A stretch of DNA of 64,000 nucleotides. Origin: Hedera helix (taxonomy: Eukaryota > Streptophyta > Magnoliopsida > Apiales > Araliaceae). The stretch covers positions 13,453,010-13,517,009 of the forward strand of contig OX359282.1 of the NCBI GenBank assembly GCA_947179155.2, given 5' to 3'. This document shows positions 1 to 11,312 of this stretch, piece after piece (the first letter of the stretch is position 1; the number at the start of each line of letters is the position of its first letter). The position numbers and the translations under genes are program-made. Below the pieces are notes generated by a model. It ran no database searches. It saw only the letters and a list, made by a program, of their open reading frames with translations, and was not told the origin of the DNA.

Positions 1-651
1 ACAACAACATTTATCATGCAAGCATAGGCATGCCGCCTTACGAAGCCTTGTATGGAAGAAAATGTAAAATGCCTCTATGTTGGGATGAGGTGGGAGAACG
101 TCGACTATTAAGACTGAAATTGGTTCAACAGACTATAGAAATTATCAAAGTAATAAGAGCTCGGCTAGTAGCAACTCAAGACCGGCAGAAGAAATATGCA
201 GATCTACATCGACAGAAGCGAGATTTCGAAGTGGAAAGTTTTGTGTTCATAAAAATATCTCCCTGGAAAGGGAAGATCAGATTTGGAAAAAAGGGGAAAC
301 TGAGTTCGTGGTTCATAGGACCGTTCGAGATATTGAAGAAAGTAGGTGAAGTGGTGTACGAGGTAGCTCTACCTCCTGAACTGGAGCATATCCAAAATGT
401 GTTCCACGTGTCAGTGTTGTGGCCATATAAACCAGACTACAAGCATGTCATATCCTATGAGCCAATACAAGTTAAAAAAAGACTTATTATATGAAGAAGT
501 TCATGTCCAGATATTAGATAGGAAAGAGCAGAAATTACGAAATAAAGTTATACATTCTGTCAAAGTCCTTTAGAGGAACCACAACACTGAGGAAACTACA
601 TGGGAGCTTGAAGAAAAGATGAGGATTAACTATCCATATCTTTTTGAGTAG
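1..651 (+). pseudogene. Chromovirus (Tekay/Del-type) integrase C-terminus and broken chromodomain
   Basis: This is the 3' end of a Ty3/Gypsy pol. The open frame (frame 3) runs in from before the window to a stop at 492-494. It shows the end of the integrase core (SIGMPPYEALYGRKC), a helical linker, and a GPY/F-type module (WFIGPFEILKKVGEVVYEV, then FHVSVL). After the stop, the next frame continues with a chromodomain-like tail (EEVHVQILDRKEQKLRNK ... TWELEEKMR) ending at 649-651. Two lesions break it: a 7-A run at 474-480 with one apparent extra base, which shifts the frame, and TAG at 571-573 where a Trp is expected. Chromodomains on integrase are known to direct insertion into heterochromatin. 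Lineage is assigned by motif only, so Tekay is less certain than chromovirus. Confidence 0.85.
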
Positions 652-687
652 TTTAAATTTGTAATTTCGGGGACGAAATTCTTATAA

Positions 688-712
688 GGGGGGGGGGGGG
701 GGGGGGGGAGAA
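688..712 (+). other. Polypurine tract with a 21-G run
   Basis: 21 consecutive G followed by AGAA lie directly before the LTR start TGTAATGACC. The motif ATTTCGGGGACGAAATTC just upstream is the usual lead-in to the tract in this group and recurs on the minus strand near 45100. In LTR elements this tract primes plus-strand synthesis. A G run this long is probably a slippage expansion, and its length may be imprecise in the assembly. Confidence 0.7.
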
Positions 713-1314
713 TGTAATGACCACGAATTTCATAAGTCATTGTAATTATAATTAATAAATAATTAGCAATGAATTTAAAATTTTTGTACTAATTAATTGT
801 GCATTAGATAATTAAATAAATGTACTTGTGTATGTGTATATTTATTTAAAGAATTAAAGCAAGGTGTATAATTAATTAAAACGAGTCTAATTGGATTATA
901 TTTTTAATCCAAATAGGGTATTAAACTAGGTCAAAGATATTAACCTAGCAACCCATGTAATTAATTTAATTACTAGTCCATGTAATTAATTAAACAAGCC
1001 CAATGCTTGATTTAATTAAATGTAACCTAGAATAATTAATGTAAGTCCAATGTGTTAATTAAATTGAGCCCAAACCAATTCAATGGATGAGCCCAATATA
1101 TTTAATCCTAGAGTCCAATATGAAGCCCAATTGAAAGTCAAAATTGGTCAACAATTGAACACATGTATATATATATATATATATATATTTATGCACATTA
1201 AAGCTAGAAAAATAAATCAAAAACATGGTAAAAATGACCATGTTGAGGGCCACTTATGGGACCCATAAGGGGTTGTTTAATTTTTTATGTTGCCCCTAAA
1301 TCACTCCATGTCAT
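713..1314 (+). mobile_element. Chromovirus 3' LTR, first part (U3)
   Basis: The LTR begins TGTAATGACCACGAATTTC right after the polypurine tract. It is AT-rich, non-coding U3-like sequence with a (TA)n stretch at about 1146-1188. It stops at 1314, where an opposite-strand LTR begins. The LTR appears to resume near 4505 and end at 7789. Confidence 0.65.
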
Positions 1315-3360
1315 TGTGACGCCCCAAAATTCGGGCTCCTTGAACCTCGAATTTGGTGTTCACTATTCATACATACCACATTCACTCACCACTACTCAAA
1401 GTTACTGTTAATATACATTACATATGTTAATATCCAACATAATACAAAATACATCTATCACACTCCTAGGGTCATCAACCTTTATATACATATAGCATTA
1501 CCAGGATAACCTTTCCTATCTAAAGTCACAACATGGATTTAAGAGGGCTAGGGACAATTCATCAATTTCTTCATTCCGATATCTTTCCCTTGCCTTTGTC
1601 TTTCTTATCTAGACTCTCAGGTTTAACATCTTTGTCTGCGACATTTTAAGCAAGTAAAAGTGAGCAACTAAAGTGCTCAACAAGTATAATGAACTGAATA
1701 ACAATGCATTATGAGGATCACAATTTATACCAACAATGTAACATTAATTCAATTAAAACGAAGGAAAATAATTGCAGGAATTATCTTTTGAAACATGATA
1801 AATATGAATTGTACTGTGGGTCACAAGACCATTGAACATAGGTTAATCAATTTTAATATTGATAACCCGTTTATGTCATAAAGACCATAAAACCTTAAAC
1901 CCGTACTCGAGGTGATCAGCCTCTCGTACCTATGATTGTGCACATCATATTACCACATATCGTGGAGGATCGAAATTTAAAGCATCCGACAAGTTATATC
2001 CCTTGAAACAATGTTGTTCATCTCAGTTTCTAGGAATCCGCACCAAAATAATTTGGTTTGGCTCAGCATTTAACAATAAAGAGTAATTTGAGATTCAATG
2101 GTATCAAAAGTCTAACCGGAAAAATGGCTTAGACTCATAACCAACCATCCACTTATCAACCATTATGATTCATTAGGAATGACATTTAATAGTGAATGGG
2201 AATAACAACAGAGATTCTCAGTCTTATTTGAACAATTTACAACATTAATTGTAATCAAGGTTCAAGAAAGTGTAATGATGATAAAACTTAGGAAATGGAA
2301 TGCAAGTAGGATTTTAATGTCTAACATATGATCAAAGAATCAAGGTTAGGGTTTAAAAACTTGCCTCGATGTCCGATTATTAATTTAACGGCTAACTATC
2401 CCATCTTGGGCAACCTATAATAATAACATAATCAAATAATAATAACTTAGTAACTCACGATATTAATTTATGTAATTAATATCACTCACAACCTAATTAT
2501 TCTACCCATCGGCTCTATATAGGTATTTATAATTAATTATAACCTAATTTGGTTATTAAATCTAATTATATTCTTTTAATTCTCATTATTAAACATTTAA
2601 TTATTAATTGGAATTATTCTTCAAAATTAGAAAATTGTTAAATTTAATTTATAAAATATTTTTATATATTTTTCTGAATTTTATATAATTTTTTATCAAT
2701 TTTTAAACATTTATTTTAATTAAATTAAATTCCAATGGCAATTATGTAAATATTCTGAAAATCGAAACCGGAGGCAAAATGGTAATTTCGCAGAAAATCG
2801 GTCGGCCGCGCCGACCTAGCCCTCCCCTGCTCCAAACGACGTCGTTTGACCCCTGTACCAGAAGACTGACCGTCGCGCATGGTGCGGCCCCGCCTTCCAT
2901 CTCCAAAACGACGCCGTTTATATGCCGGTACCAGAAAAAAATATGGCCGCTACGCAATGTGCGGACGGCCATAATTTTTTTTTCTCTTCTTCCTGCGTTA
3001 ACAATAGCCACCCCAACAATAATTTCCACCATTTTTGGTCATTATTTCTACTATATAACTATACTAAACATCATATAATTCATCAATACACATAAAAAAA
3101 ATTATATAGAACAATTATATAATTATTTATAAATTTTTCATACAATTATTTTATCACAAAAAAATACACAAATAATTCAAATAATTTATTTTATACCTTC
3201 CAAAAGCTTGTTAATTCCTTCTTTAAAGCTTTATATGCACTTGATGGCTCCAATTATTTTTCCTTCTTGGCGGTGATAATAGCCACGGGTGGCGGATGGT
3301 GGTGGAAGAGAAAGAAAAATGATGGTTTTACTTGGTTCTGATAAGTGTTTGTTATTGTTA

Positions 3361-3409
<49 letters not shown>

Positions 3410-3806
3410 TACTCCACATATATACATGACTTGTACAACAAATTAGTTTACATTAGCATGCTCAATTCCACCGACTTAAATTAAGTCGGCGAAAATACCT
3501 CTACCTCCAAATTTAATACATTACGCAATTATTTTGGAAAATAAATATTTTATATAATGTATATAAAATATTTATTTTAATTTACCAAAATTCATAAAAT
3601 GATTTATAAATAATATTTATATATTTTTAAGGTACTTTACTTGATAAATTTTGTATACGCATAATGACATGCATGTAATTATATGAGGTATTTTATACCT
3701 TCAAAATTAATAAAATAATACCCATAATTTAATAAAATTAAATTTTCCCACATTTCAACTTCCTTACATATACATTACTTAAGCATACATGTATTTCTAT
3801 TACTAC

Positions 3807-3884
<78 letters not shown>

Positions 3885-4397
3885 GTATTATAATAATTTC
3901 TTACACATATTTAAATCTCACAAATATTAAATCTCATAAAAAAATATAAATAATTCTTTTTTACATAAACATAAATTATCTTATTAAAATAAGAGTTACC
4001 CATATTTATTAATTATTCCTTATTCACTCTTTTATATATTTTATATAAATTATACAATATAATTTTGTATAATTTATATAATTATTAACCTTTTCCTTAA
4101 TAAATTTATTTTCTTGTATAAATTATATATTAGCCTCATATAATTTATATAATTAAAATTCCTCGATACCTAATTATATTTCCTTATATAAAATATATAA
4201 TTTATTTATATATATTTTATATAATTAATTCCCTTCTTAATAATTTCCAATTACTCCTCATAATTATTAATTAATCCATAATCAATAATTTTGACCTCGT
4301 TAATTACCTCATTAACTTTTAATTTAATTTAGGATTAATTTCTAATGTTATTCCTCTTTTCATTAACATACATCATTAAATTAATAACCGTAACAAT

Positions 4398-4443
<46 letters not shown>

Positions 4444-4504
4444 ATTACTTGCCTAGATTAAATAATTAAAATACGCACATTTTATTTATTTAAACTTTTT
4501 ACAC
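1315..4504 (-). mobile_element. Solo-like chromovirus LTR, minus strand, inserted in another LTR
   Basis: It starts TGTGACGCCCCAAAATTCGG, which on the minus strand is a Gypsy LTR end. It is collinear with the minus-strand LTR at 53188-57847: a GC-rich stretch with AACGACGTCGTTT at 2730-2960, ATTCCACCGAC near 3465, the TACATTACGCAATTATTTT block near 3515, and TA-rich repeats at 3355-3408, 3810-3881 and 4400-4440. The right edge is uncertain. GTCAT lies just before the start (1310-1314) and again at 4505-4509 and 4528-4532, so either could be the target duplication. No coding capacity is seen. Confidence 0.55.
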
Positions 4505-4661
4505 GTCATAATATTCTGGATATTATAGTCATAGTAGGTGAACCAACCTTAGTCAATCACATTGTCCATCATATGGTCATTCAAGCTATAGTAAGCGTAA
4601 TTAGCTTGTTAATTCACCAACATAGGTTGATTAGGAATGGTTAATGATGGTTAAGGAGACT

Positions 4662-4671
4662 CTATATATAG
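4662..4671 (+). promoter_or_regulatory. Candidate TATA box of chromovirus LTR
   Basis: CTATATATAG sits in GAGACTCTATATATAGAG, about 3.1 kb before the LTR end. It is followed by non-AT-rich sequence that would be the transcribed part. Its position agrees with TATA boxes in related minus-strand LTRs at 50124-50133 and 59708-59717. Confidence 0.45.
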
Positions 4672-5739
4672 AGTGCTCCACATACTAAAAATGTTTATTA
4701 GTCATTTGCAAGTATCCTAGAGAAAAGAAAGTGATAGCATTTGTGAGCATTTGAGAGATACACTTGGGTGTTGAGTGAAAACGCTAGAGAAGGAGTTTGG
4801 TGAATGTCCACTAGCTTCACAACATATTTTGGTAGGAGAAGAAGAAGAGCATCTAAGACCAAATGGTTTAAAAGTGCTATAACTTCTCTTTATTTCATAT
4901 TTTGGTAGGAGAAGAAGAAGAACGATTTTGAACGGCTAAAATCTACTTTTAACCGATCAAAACTCGTTTTGATGGTCTAGAAGTATTTAACTTTGTAATA
5001 TATGTATATTCATAGTATGATGTGTTTATATCATGATTTAGTAGGTGTGTAACGCATAAAATTAGTAGAAATGTTCATAACATATTTTACCGGTAAAACC
5101 CTAACTATGCATGTTAAATTTAATGTTGTATTTTGAAACATACAAGTTGAAAATTGGATTTTTATGGCTAGAAAATTATGTATAGGAGTTTTAAAGAAAA
5201 CCCAACTTGAAGCTTTCAAAAATATTGAAAAACGAATAAGTTATAGCTTTTACCGCAAAGGATGTCGTTCTTAAACCCTAGGTGGTTCGATCCGTAATTT
5301 TCATGTATAACGTTTTCAAAAAGACGATCGAACAATGAAATATTGTAAAACAAGAAGTTAGAAACATATCAATATTGATTTGATGTTATTTGGATGTGAG
5401 ATTTCATTTAATCAATGTTTGAATCAAAGTAGTCCAAACTGTCAAAAATCTTAAACTTGGAATTTGTTTCTGCAATACAGCGTTGGGGCGTCGTGTTGCA
5501 GTGTTAATTATTGAGTCGCCGCACAGTGCACTGTTACCAGAAAAAAATAAAAATTGAACCGGGTCGGGTCGGGTCTGGTCGGGCTGGGTTAGCAGGGTCG
5601 GGTCGGGTTTAGTTCGGGTCAGAAAATAAAAAATGTTCCAAAAATCATTTTAGTATTTTTGGACTTAATAAATATATTTTTAAAGATATATATAATTGAT
5701 TTAATAATTAAAAGCGTATAAATATTATTATTGAAATAA

Positions 5740-6545
5740 TAATATAATAAAGGTAATAAAATATTATTAAATAACTAATAATATTAGAAAATTATTAAAA
5801 TATTATTAAATGTATAATAATATTATAAAGTCAATAAAATATTATTAAATGAATAATAATATTAAATAATGAATAAAATATTATTAAATAATTAATAATA
5901 TTAGATAATTAATAAAATATTATTAAATGATTAATAATATTAAATACTTAATAAAATATTATTAAATAATTAATAATATTAGATGATTAATAAAATATTA
6001 TTAAATAATTAATAATATTAGATAATTCAGAAAATATTATTAAATGATTAATAATATTAGATAATTAATAAAATATTATTAAATAGTTAATAATATTAGA
6101 TAATTAACAAAATATTATTAAATGATTAATCATATTAGATACTTAATAAATTATTATTAAATAGTTAATAATATTAGATGATTAATAAAATATTATTAAA
6201 TGATTAATAATATTACATAATTAATAAAATATTATTAAATTATTAATAATATTAGATGATTAATAAAATATTATTAAATGATTAATAATATTAGATAATT
6301 AATAAAATATTATTAAATGAGTAATAATATTAGATAATGATTAAATATTATTAAATGATTAGTAATATTAGATACTTAATAAAATATTATTAAATAGTTA
6401 ATAATATTATATAGTAAATAAAATATTATTAAATGATTAATAATACTAGTTAATCTTAGAAGATTTATAAAGTATTATTAAATGATGAATAATACTACAA
6501 GGATAATAAAATATTATTAAATTGTTAATAATATTAGATAATTGT
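5740..6545. repeat. AT-rich minisatellite, unit about 40 bp, about 20 copies
   Basis: Degenerate tandem units are built on AATATTATTAAAT and TTAATAATATTAGAT, which are near-complementary, so each unit can fold on itself. The array sits inside the chromovirus LTR after a GGGTC-rich stretch. A comparable AT-rich array (48000-49080) occupies the matching place in a minus-strand LTR. Confidence 0.8.
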
Positions 6546-7789
6546 TTGAACTATATTAAATAGTTAATATAGGTTCTTTGTGTATGAAATATTATCAAGT
6601 AGTGATAATATTTCCTAAGTGTTTAAATACCCATAATCATTCAATTATGTGGTTCGTAAGAGCTATAAATGTCATCATACTTATGTGTATATGATACTAA
6701 TTTAATATCAAACTGATTTAATTGTTAGGTTCGTTCAAGGATTGTTAAATTAAACTGGTTAGCCGTAAACAACGCACGAGGCAAGTTTTTCTTAACCCTA
6801 ACTTGTATTTATTGTTGCAAGTATTCTTCAACCTTATTTACATTGAGCAATTCAATTATTGTTGAGCAAGTATCTACACTCGTAGTTATTTGATAGACCT
6901 TTGAGTGAATTAATTATCGAAAATTACTTTACATCATTATTGTATTGTATTCGCACATAATGCCTTTGCAAATATTATAGTTCAGTAATTTAAGAACTGT
7001 TTAAGAGTGTTTAAGCTAATTATTTCAGCTAGACAATGCATGTCTAAATTCATCAAATTGAATATTTTAAAAGCTTATCCAAACCATTGGTTGGTGCAGA
7101 TTCTTATAGTAAGACTGAGAATGAACAACCCTAGTTAAAGGGAATTTTTATTTGTCGGAAAACTGAATTTGCACAAGAAATCTAATTGTTATGCATATAC
7201 ATAGGACAAAAGAGGACTGATCCCCTCAAGTGTCCCATTATTTTTAACAAGGTGTCAGATATTGTATGTCTATTCTACCTTAGTAGCAGTTCATGGTCAT
7301 TAAAGACCACTCAGCAGTAAAGAGTCAATCCATTCCTATATGGAACTTTGATTCTTGATATCTTTCACAATTGTTATTGTTGAAAACCTTGAAGTTATTT
7401 TTCTTCATATGATATATCTTATGTTGTTGTTTATAAACTTGATGAGCCATTTAGTTGCTCATTCTTGCTATATCATGACTATATCTCAGCTAAGCCCGAA
7501 TGTTCTAAACCAGACAAAGGCAAGGGGAAAGCAAATGCGTAGATTAGTAGATGCATGCTAGATTTAAATTACTGTTATGTAATTCCTTTATAAATCTTTT
7601 GTATTTCCCTTAAGATATATAATGTTACGATTAAGGTTAATATACCTTGGGAAGTGTAGCCTTTTTTATAAGGAACCTTTTGTATTATTTCACGAAGTTT
7701 AAATGCAATATATGTATTTAATTGTCAGTAAGTACTGTATGATGAGAACCAAACTCGAGGTTAAAGAACCCGAATTTGGGGTCGTCACA

Positions 7790-8001
7790 AAAAGTGACTA
7801 CTTTTCAGCATGGGGCATGTCCATTTGCTTTAGTTAATAATATGTATATAGTGCATGCTTGATTGTCGAATCCTGCCGCATATAATCCGAAATAGTAGTA
7901 GCCTTTTCAATTAACCAAAATTTGAAAAAATCGTGGCTATTGTGCTGCTTTACACCAAACCAAAAAATAAGACAACCTTTTCGAGACAACAACAGTTTAA
8001 C

Positions 8002-8069
<68 letters not shown>
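7790..8069. other. Unassigned AT-rich spacer with (TA)n
   Basis: No gene or element end is recognised. It contains a (TA)n microsatellite at about 8004-8071, which creates spurious open frames. It could be flanking DNA of the chromovirus or part of the truncated Copia leader. Confidence 0.5.
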
Positions 8070-8076
<7 letters not shown>

Positions 8077-8235
8077 AAATTCGAAAGTAACGACTGTCGT
8101 GTCGGTTTCGGTATATTAAAAAATAATAATTTTATACAACAAATTATATCTAATAAATTGTTCTAAACACATACCCATACACATATTAAATCAAAACAAT
8201 TAATAATTCGCATAAAGTTTAGCTCTTGATGCCAC
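8070..8235 (-). mobile_element. Copia leader and primer binding site, truncated
   Basis: On the minus strand the LTR end CAAACCAACA is followed by GTGGCATCAAGAGC, a primer site resembling the initiator-Met type (TGGTATCAGAGC) used by Ty1/Copia. About 150 bp of leader follow to the left before the (TA)n run. The rest of this element's internal region is missing. Confidence 0.6.
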
Positions 8236-10079
8236 TGTTGGTTTGTAAAATTCATAGATGCAATTACATTGCAAAAAATAGCGGAAGCATGGTAAAATCA
8301 AATTTTAAAAATTTACAAACCGTAATCTAAGATCGACTTTTATGCGCAACTATTAATTAATAAATAAGAAGTTAGAGATATACCCTTATAGAACTCAAAG
8401 CTTCAACGGGTACAAGTTCACCTCTAAATCCATCGTGTTCATCTTGAATTTTACCGTTTGGATTCAAATGATCAACGTTAGCCACCCAAGTGTTTGGCCT
8501 CTAGAGGTGATCCACTAAGGAATAATAATAATTCAAGAAGTGGGTGATGACAAACCCTAATTTTCTCTCTAGAGAATATGTGAGTACTCTCCCAATAACT
8601 TATGGAAGTGTTTGTGTGTAACCCTAATTCATAATAAGACTTCTCTTATTTATAGATTTTGTAAACCCTCCCAACACTTTTAGGAATAGGGTTTTAAATT
8701 AAACTCCTAATCTAATTAAGAACTTAATTGATTTAATATAATAATTATACTTCCTAAACTATTTAGGAACTTAATTATTAATTATGAAAGTACTCTTATT
8801 AATTAATTTCTAAACTATTTACGAACTAAATAATAATGATAATAGTAGTAATAATAATAATAATAATAAGACTCCTCTTATTAATGTATAATTAGTATTT
8901 TTAAAATACTAAACAATAAATATTAAGCTATTTAATTTATTCTATCCACATAGTATAAATTAAATATACTTAATTCGTTATTACAATTATTCCAATTACT
9001 TCTTAAATAATTAATTTTCTTTTGCGGTGTAACCCTTTAGGTTCTCCATATTAAACCGGTTATAGAATAAATTAATTAAAACTATTCTAATCTTATTTAT
9101 ATAAATAAATTAAACTATTTAATTTATTTAAATAAATAATATTTATTCCATAATAAGGGTAAGCCCCCTTAGCAATCAACCACTTTCCAGATAATATAGA
9201 TTTCAACATTTAATCACAAAAGAACCTATTCAGCGAATAGTTACCGTACAATTCAATCATTCTACCTCACAACGTCCCAATCAAATATAAGACATGGTAT
9301 TACTGTCAAGTCTTATTTTATTTGATTATATGCATTTCAATCATTAAATGAATAACACTAATTAATGTAAATTAGAAACTAGTTTCTAATTTCAATTATG
9401 CCTTGGTCAAGGACTACTGAGTTGTCATTTATCGAATCGCATAGGACATTCCTTTCTTTTACTAGAAGTAGTAGATTCTTTGTTGATCACTCACCTATCT
9501 CCATATATAACTTATTATATCCGATCATATCCTTTGATGCACCCTAAAAGTTTTAAGGAATATGTCAAAATATAATTCATCATACACAAGATACTATGAT
9601 GATCTCAAGTCCAATGATCACTTGTACTACTATCACAAAAGAAACTCCTATTGACAGGAAAGTAAGACTCTATTAGGTGTTCCTTGAGCGAGTCACGTTC
9701 AGTGAACTTATTCTCTAATAAGCACCTACATACTTGCTTTAGTGTCTCTATACAAATGATTATGAGATCAATCATCCTCTTTATAAGAGCAAGCATAATA
9801 TGTACTAATCTATGCGGATTCACTAATCCCCATTTTAGTGATCCAACGATTAGGAACAATTTTAGTTTTGAGATATCTTGAATTTAGATCTCATTAGCAT
9901 GATCTTCATCATGGTTCTAAAAGCATTGCTCGAAAACTATAGGTTTATCCATTTGATTAATTCAAGTAATTAATCATGAATAAAGAAATGCCTTGATTCT
10001 TTTATTAATAAACGAATAAGATTACAAAGTATATGCTTATCACATCAAATGTGATTGGCTTGAGGGTATACTACTTTAA
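8236..10079 (-). mobile_element. Ty1/Copia LTR, copy A (5' LTR, minus strand)
   Basis: It begins TGTTGGTTTG and ends ...ACTTTA. It is homologous throughout to the LTRs at 13480-15428 and 60769-62792 (shared blocks such as GCGGTGTAACCCTTTAGGTT, AAGGGTAAGCCCCCTTAG and GTTCACTGAACGTGACTCG on the minus strand). The adjoining primer site at 8221-8235 shows it is a 5' LTR. The minus-strand TATA box is at 8644-8654, so U3 is about 1.4 kb and R-U5 about 0.4 kb. A frame at 9605-9859 is open in all three copies (see findings). Confidence 0.8.
8644..8654 (-). promoter_or_regulatory. TATA box of Copia LTR copy A
   Basis: Minus-strand CTATAAATAAG. The same box lies at the same place in LTR copies B (13921-13931) and C (61221-61231, one base different). 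Confidence 0.55.
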
Positions 10080-10590
10080 TTCAGCCCTTAGATTCTGCTA
10101 TATCTATTGCTGCTTCGATGGGATTTTTTATTTTTTTTTGCTATCTCTGATTTGTATCGAGCCTGTTCTTATTAGTTTTGAAAATAAAATTTGTGGGGCT
10201 AATCTTCTGTCGATAGGTAAATACGATTTTAATGTGATTCTTGGGATGAATTGGTTGGATAAGTACAAGGCTACTATTGATTGCCAAGCAAATAAGGTTT
10301 TCTTTGGGAATTTAAAGTCTCCAGAGTTTGGGTTTTAAGGTTCACGACGGGATAATGCGGTGAAATTGATTTTTGTTTTGAAAGCTGGAAAGTTGGTGGC
10401 TAAAGGTTGTGAAGAGTATTTGACATTTGTAAATGATACCTATTTGAGAGAGTTTTATTGAAAATATTTCAGTCGTTCGTAAGTTTTCTGATGTATTTAA
10501 TTAAAAATTATCAGGGTTGTCATTATAATAGGAAATTGAGTTTACCATCGAGTTTGTTTCGGGTGCGAAGCCTGTAGGAAGGTTGTGTGG
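10080..10590 (+). pseudogene. Degenerate Gypsy protease and start of reverse transcriptase
   Basis: The frame ending at 10338 contains the C-terminal part of a retropepsin: GKYDFNVILGMNWLDKYKAT then IDCQANKVFF, matching the family pattern DVILGMDWL..Y.A.IDC. The catalytic DSG part is not recognisable. After several stops, the segment near 10480-10580 reads as the lead-in to a Gypsy RT (FSDVF ... LSGLP ... IEFVSGAKPVG), then homology stops. No functional product is possible. This host copy is abutted on its left by the Copia LTR. Confidence 0.75.
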
Positions 10591-10965
10591 CGCTGAACAA
10601 CAGGCAATGCTAGGCACTGGGTCATGTTAGGTGCAAGTCAACGTTTGATTATTATTGACAAATGTCATGTAAAAGATTTTAATGTATAACAAGTAATTTT
10701 ATTTTGTACATCCCTAATGTTCGAATCTATTGTACAAGGGCTTAGGGATCAAAATTGTTAGGCTAATCCGAATTAAATAAACTTTGAATAAGTCATTATG
10801 ATTAAAAATATTGTAATCATTATAAAAGGACTTAGGGATTAAATTTGTTAGGTTGATCCAAAATTTTTGATAGAAAAATATAATAGACTAGGTTGAAGAT
10901 TCTCAGAGCAGACAGATCAATAGAATATAATAGCATCGACGTGCATTAGAGTGTATTATCTAGAC
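10591..10965. other. Unassigned segment within the Gypsy pseudogene
   Basis: It lies between RT-like and integrase-like remnants of the same Gypsy pol, replacing about 2 kb of expected coding sequence. It holds a diverged direct repeat built on CTTAGGGATNAAA..TTGTTAGG at about 10739-10775 and 10829-10866. No gene is seen. It may be a deletion scar or a small insertion. Confidence 0.4.
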
Positions 10966-11312
10966 TTCGAAGAATATGTTAAAGTCTTGTGTATTAGAGT
11001 GGTCGACTAATTGGGATGATTATTTGAGCCTTGTGAAATTTGCTTATAACAACAGCTGACATACAAGCTTTGGGATGACTTCGTTTAAGACGCTACATGG
11101 TAGGAAGTATGGGTAGTAATTTGATGGATTGAGGTTAGTGAGAAGTCCATAAAAGGGTCTGAGTTAGTTCGAATCACTACGGAGATTGTAGCTAGAACTA
11201 AGGAGAAATTTAGATCTGCTCAATCAGTATTAGACGATTTGAGTAAATGGATTTTTAGTCCGCGCTTTATTGTCCATTTGAGATTTTAGAAAAGGTTGGC
11301 AAAGTTACCGAG
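10966..11312 (+). pseudogene. Degenerate Gypsy integrase C-terminus
   Basis: Translation gives LEWSTNWDDYLSLVKFAYNN followed, after a stop, by TSFGMTSFKTLHGRKYG. This matches the Gypsy integrase pattern WDDHLPLIEFAYNNSYHSSI then GMAPFEALYGRR. Near 11275-11311 the GPY/F module reads PFEILEKVGKV. Stops are frequent. The sequence breaks at about 11312, where decayed Tat LTR begins. Confidence 0.75.

Larger units (their letters stand above)
4505..7789 (+). mobile_element. Chromovirus 3' LTR, second part, ending GGGGTCGTCACA
   Basis: This is inferred to continue the LTR that begins at 713. In order it shows a TATA-like box near 4662, probable transcribed leader, a (GGGTC)n stretch near 5555-5620, an AT-rich minisatellite (5740-6545), a GGCAAGTTTTTC block near 6780 shared with other LTRs here, and the end CCGAATTTGGGGTCGTCACA at 7789. 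The order TATA, CGGGT repeats, AT minisatellite and LTR end is mirrored on the minus strand at 50133-46835, which supports reading it as one LTR. No ORF of note. Confidence 0.55.

Noticed and set aside
1315..7789. A 6.5-kb DNA transposon with about 22-bp terminal inverted repeats
   Set aside because: The interior is two chromovirus LTRs of opposite strand with TATA, repeats and LTR ends in the expected order; no transposase frame.
7922..8119. Small frame through (TA)n
   Set aside because: Most of the product is an Ile-Tyr repeat from the microsatellite.
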